Origin: an uncultured Selenomonadales bacterium
GTDB lineage: Bacteria; Bacillota; Clostridia; Christensenellales; QALW01
DNA length: 15,772 nucleotides
Direction: 5' to 3'
NCBI GenBank assembly: GCA_905200615.1
Contig: CAJKLB010000047.1
Location: forward strand, 1-15,772
Position 1 is the stretch's first letter. The number at the start of each line of letters is the position of its first letter. The notes under the pieces are model-generated. The model worked only from the letters and a program-made list of their open reading frames with translations. It was not told where the DNA came from and did no database searches. Shown here piece after piece: positions 14,158 through 15,772 of this stretch. Made by a program: the position numbers and the translations under genes.

Positions 14158-15714
14158 ATGAATATTTTTTTACAAAAACACCGTACGCAAGCGTTTGCCT
14201 GTATTTTGGCGTTTATTCTTTTACTGTGCGGTATTGCCTTTCATCCCATATCGGCGCAAGCCGTAACATTAACACTGGAAGAGACAAACAGCTTTGAAAC
14301 CATAGCGGATATGAGCGGCTGGTACGGCGCTTACGGCGGAAGCGTTGCCCGTTCCAACGACTATGCGCATACTGATAACCATTCATTAAAATATTCCGGC
14401 CGTCAAGAAAGCTGGTATACACCGGCGATTAATCTTTATGATACCTTTAAAGCAAACGGCGCCGGCAGATATCGCGTCAGCATGTGGGTACGCACAAACG
14501 CCGTGGATCTCTCAAATCCCAATATTCGAATGTTGATTCGCGGCTGGGAAGAAAATTCATTTATTACCAAGCAAGGCTCCAATTATTTTTATACCTTAAC
14601 CTCGCCCATACGAATGTCGGCAGGGGAATGGAAATATCTTTCCGGTACCGTAGATGTACTTGCCGATGATATTTCAGCAGACGAAGGTGTTTTTACATTA
14701 GCGCTGGATTATCTCGGAACGGCAAACGGACAGGTATTGTACATAGATGATTTTTGTGTGGAAAAACTAAACGTAAGTGTTTATAGTGTTCAATTTGAAC
14801 AATCAACTTACCATTTTACCATTAACTTTAACCGTACAAATGTTGAAAACTATGTATACGCGCACGTATATCCCGAAACCGCAAACAATCAAGAAGTTAG
14901 ATATTATTCAAGTGATACAGAAATTGCTACAGTGAATACTTTAACAGGAAGGGTTGTCACACGAAAGCCAGGAGAAGTAACAATAACCGCATATTCGGTA
15001 GAAGACCCAAATAAAAAAGTTACGTGCAACGTAATTGTTCGATATCAATTATATTTATACCATTATTATGATAACGGGTTCAGTACCAGATATCCCAATG
15101 ATAACGTGGTATACGGAATCAATCAAAATCAAGCCTTCGTTGCGGATATATTTGAAGATTTGCTTGACTTACGCATCAGCGGCACAGTAAACTATTTTGC
15201 CAGCACTGCAGATGTTTGTAAAGGCACCGTAACTTCCGCCAATTTAGATTCCATGTGTTCTCATGAGCCCTGTTGCTCTGATGCTAAACATATGCAAAAC
15301 AATTTTAGCGCGGCGCATCATAGAAGCAGCAATACGGCAGCCAGCATCCTCTGGTCTGGCCATCGCACAATATGGAACGACGATATTAACAGAAGTTTTG
15401 CCGTAATTTATAGCGATGGTAGCAGAGATATGATGATGTTAGCAAATGAAACAACAATTAGTCAAAACAGAAGCACACTGCTGCACGAAACCGCTCATCT
15501 GATCGGTGCGCCGGATCATTACCACGAAACAGATCCCGAAACCGGTGAATGCAAAAATAAAGAATACTGTTCACAGTGCGGGGATTTTCCCCGTCCTTAC
15601 GAATGCACAATGAAAGCATCTAATTTTTATACAACATCCGCATTTAACGGAACCGATTATTTTTGCAACGGATGTGCGGAAGATATGCGTGCACACGTAA
15701 CAGATCATCATTAA
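14158..15714 (+). CDS. Secreted multidomain metalloprotease-like protein (CBM-like, Ig-like, HExxH)
   Basis: The 518-residue product has a Sec signal peptide with likely cleavage after Ala35 (SAQA|V). Residues about 40-203 resemble a CBM4/9-type carbohydrate-binding jelly roll (SFETIADMSGWYG, RYRVSMWVRTNAV, VLYIDDFCVEKL). About 208-300 fit a BIG2 Ig-like domain (SSDTEIATVN, GRVVTRKPGEVTITAYS). The C-terminal domain has HETAHLIGAPDHYH (443-456): zinc ligands His443 and His447, catalytic Glu444, Gly450, then Asp453/His454, as in snapalysin-like metzincins. A Met-turn candidate is Met485 (ECTMKAS). Between them lies a cysteine-rich insert, with CxxC at 471/474 and another at 503/506. AAAAGGAG precedes the ATG. 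It probably acts outside the cell on glycan- or matrix-associated protein; substrate unknown. Confidence 0.75.
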   Translation: MNIFLQKHRTQAFACILAFILLLCGIAFHPISAQAVTLTLEETNSFETIADMSGWYGAYGGSVARSNDYAHTDNHSLKYSGRQESWYTPAINLYDTFKANGAGRYRVSMWVRTNAVDLSNPNIRMLIRGWEENSFITKQGSNYFYTLTSPIRMSAGEWKYLSGTVDVLADDISADEGVFTLALDYLGTANGQVLYIDDFCVEKLNVSVYSVQFEQSTYHFTINFNRTNVENYVYAHVYPETANNQEVRYYSSDTEIATVNTLTGRVVTRKPGEVTITAYSVEDPNKKVTCNVIVRYQLYLYHYYDNGFSTRYPNDNVVYGINQNQAFVADIFEDLLDLRISGTVNYFASTADVCKGTVTSANLDSMCSHEPCCSDAKHMQNNFSAAHHRSSNTAASILWSGHRTIWNDDINRSFAVIYSDGSRDMMMLANETTISQNRSTLLHETAHLIGAPDHYHETDPETGECKNKEYCSQCGDFPRPYECTMKASNFYTTSAFNGTDYFCNGCAEDMRAHVTDHH

Positions 15715-15728
15715 ATTGGAGGTAACCC

Positions 15729-15772
15729 ATGAAAAGAAATTTAAATTTATTGGCAATACTCAGCTGCATACT
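15729..15772 (+). CDS. Start of a probable exported protein (partial)
   Basis: GGAGGT at 15718-15723 and an ATG at 15729 open a frame that runs off the window. The visible residues, MKRNLNLLAILSCI, have the basic-then-hydrophobic start of a signal peptide. It begins 14 bp after the metalloprotease-like gene with no terminator between, so the two are probably co-transcribed and the product may act with it outside the cytoplasm. Nothing more can be said from 14 codons. Confidence 0.6.
   Translation, partial: MKRNLNLLAILSCI

Overview
The window looks like a low-GC Gram-positive (Firmicutes), most likely a member of the Clostridia. This is inferred from AT-rich intergenic DNA, strong AGGAGG-type ribosome binding sites, sigma-A-type promoters with 17-bp spacers, lipoprotein signal peptides, and a DUF1934 (YwiB-like) gene. 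No rRNA, tRNA, CRISPR array, transposase or prophage gene was seen.

Left end (1-2138, + strand): the 3' end of an AraC-type regulator, then a short AraC-like HTH-only protein. Next is a two-gene unit, a GNAT acetyltransferase with a four-cysteine tail and a YdcF/DUF218 membrane protein. That unit has a clear promoter (721-749) and a strong hairpin terminator (2103-2138), which also serves the convergent operon on the other strand.

Middle (2202-11450, - strand): a long probable operon, listed here in transcription order. It contains dnaB replicative helicase, ABC ATPase, ABC-2 permease, a GldG-like auxiliary protein, a DUF4340 protein, two paralogous propeller lipoproteins and a DUF1934 protein. 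The ATPase/permease/GldG/DUF4340 set matches the 'gliding-type' ABC transporter clusters found in many non-gliding bacteria, whose substrate is unknown. The two lipoproteins could be extracytoplasmic partners. One gap in this operon holds a tiny opposite-strand gene (5030-5203, 57 codons) with a textbook ribosome binding site. A perfect 12-bp inverted repeat brackets that site and covers the start codon.

Right of that (11500-13842, - strand): a compact housekeeping operon, rsmE - mtaB - HIT family protein, with overlapping or nearly touching genes and a strong promoter at 13873-13901. It combines rRNA base methylation, tRNA ms2t6A37 formation and a HIT nucleotide hydrolase.

Right end (14003-15772, + strand): a strong divergent promoter and a 120-nt leader precede a secreted multidomain protein. 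It has a signal peptide, a carbohydrate-binding-like domain, a bacterial Ig-like domain and a metalloprotease domain with HETAHxxGxPDHY, resembling the snapalysin/metzincin zinc motif but with an unusual cysteine-rich insertion. A second gene with a signal-peptide-like start follows it and is cut by the window edge.

Start codons were re-chosen from ribosome binding sites for several genes. The most important is the DUF4340 gene, which appears to start at TTG (6840) and overlap the GldG stop codon by four bases.
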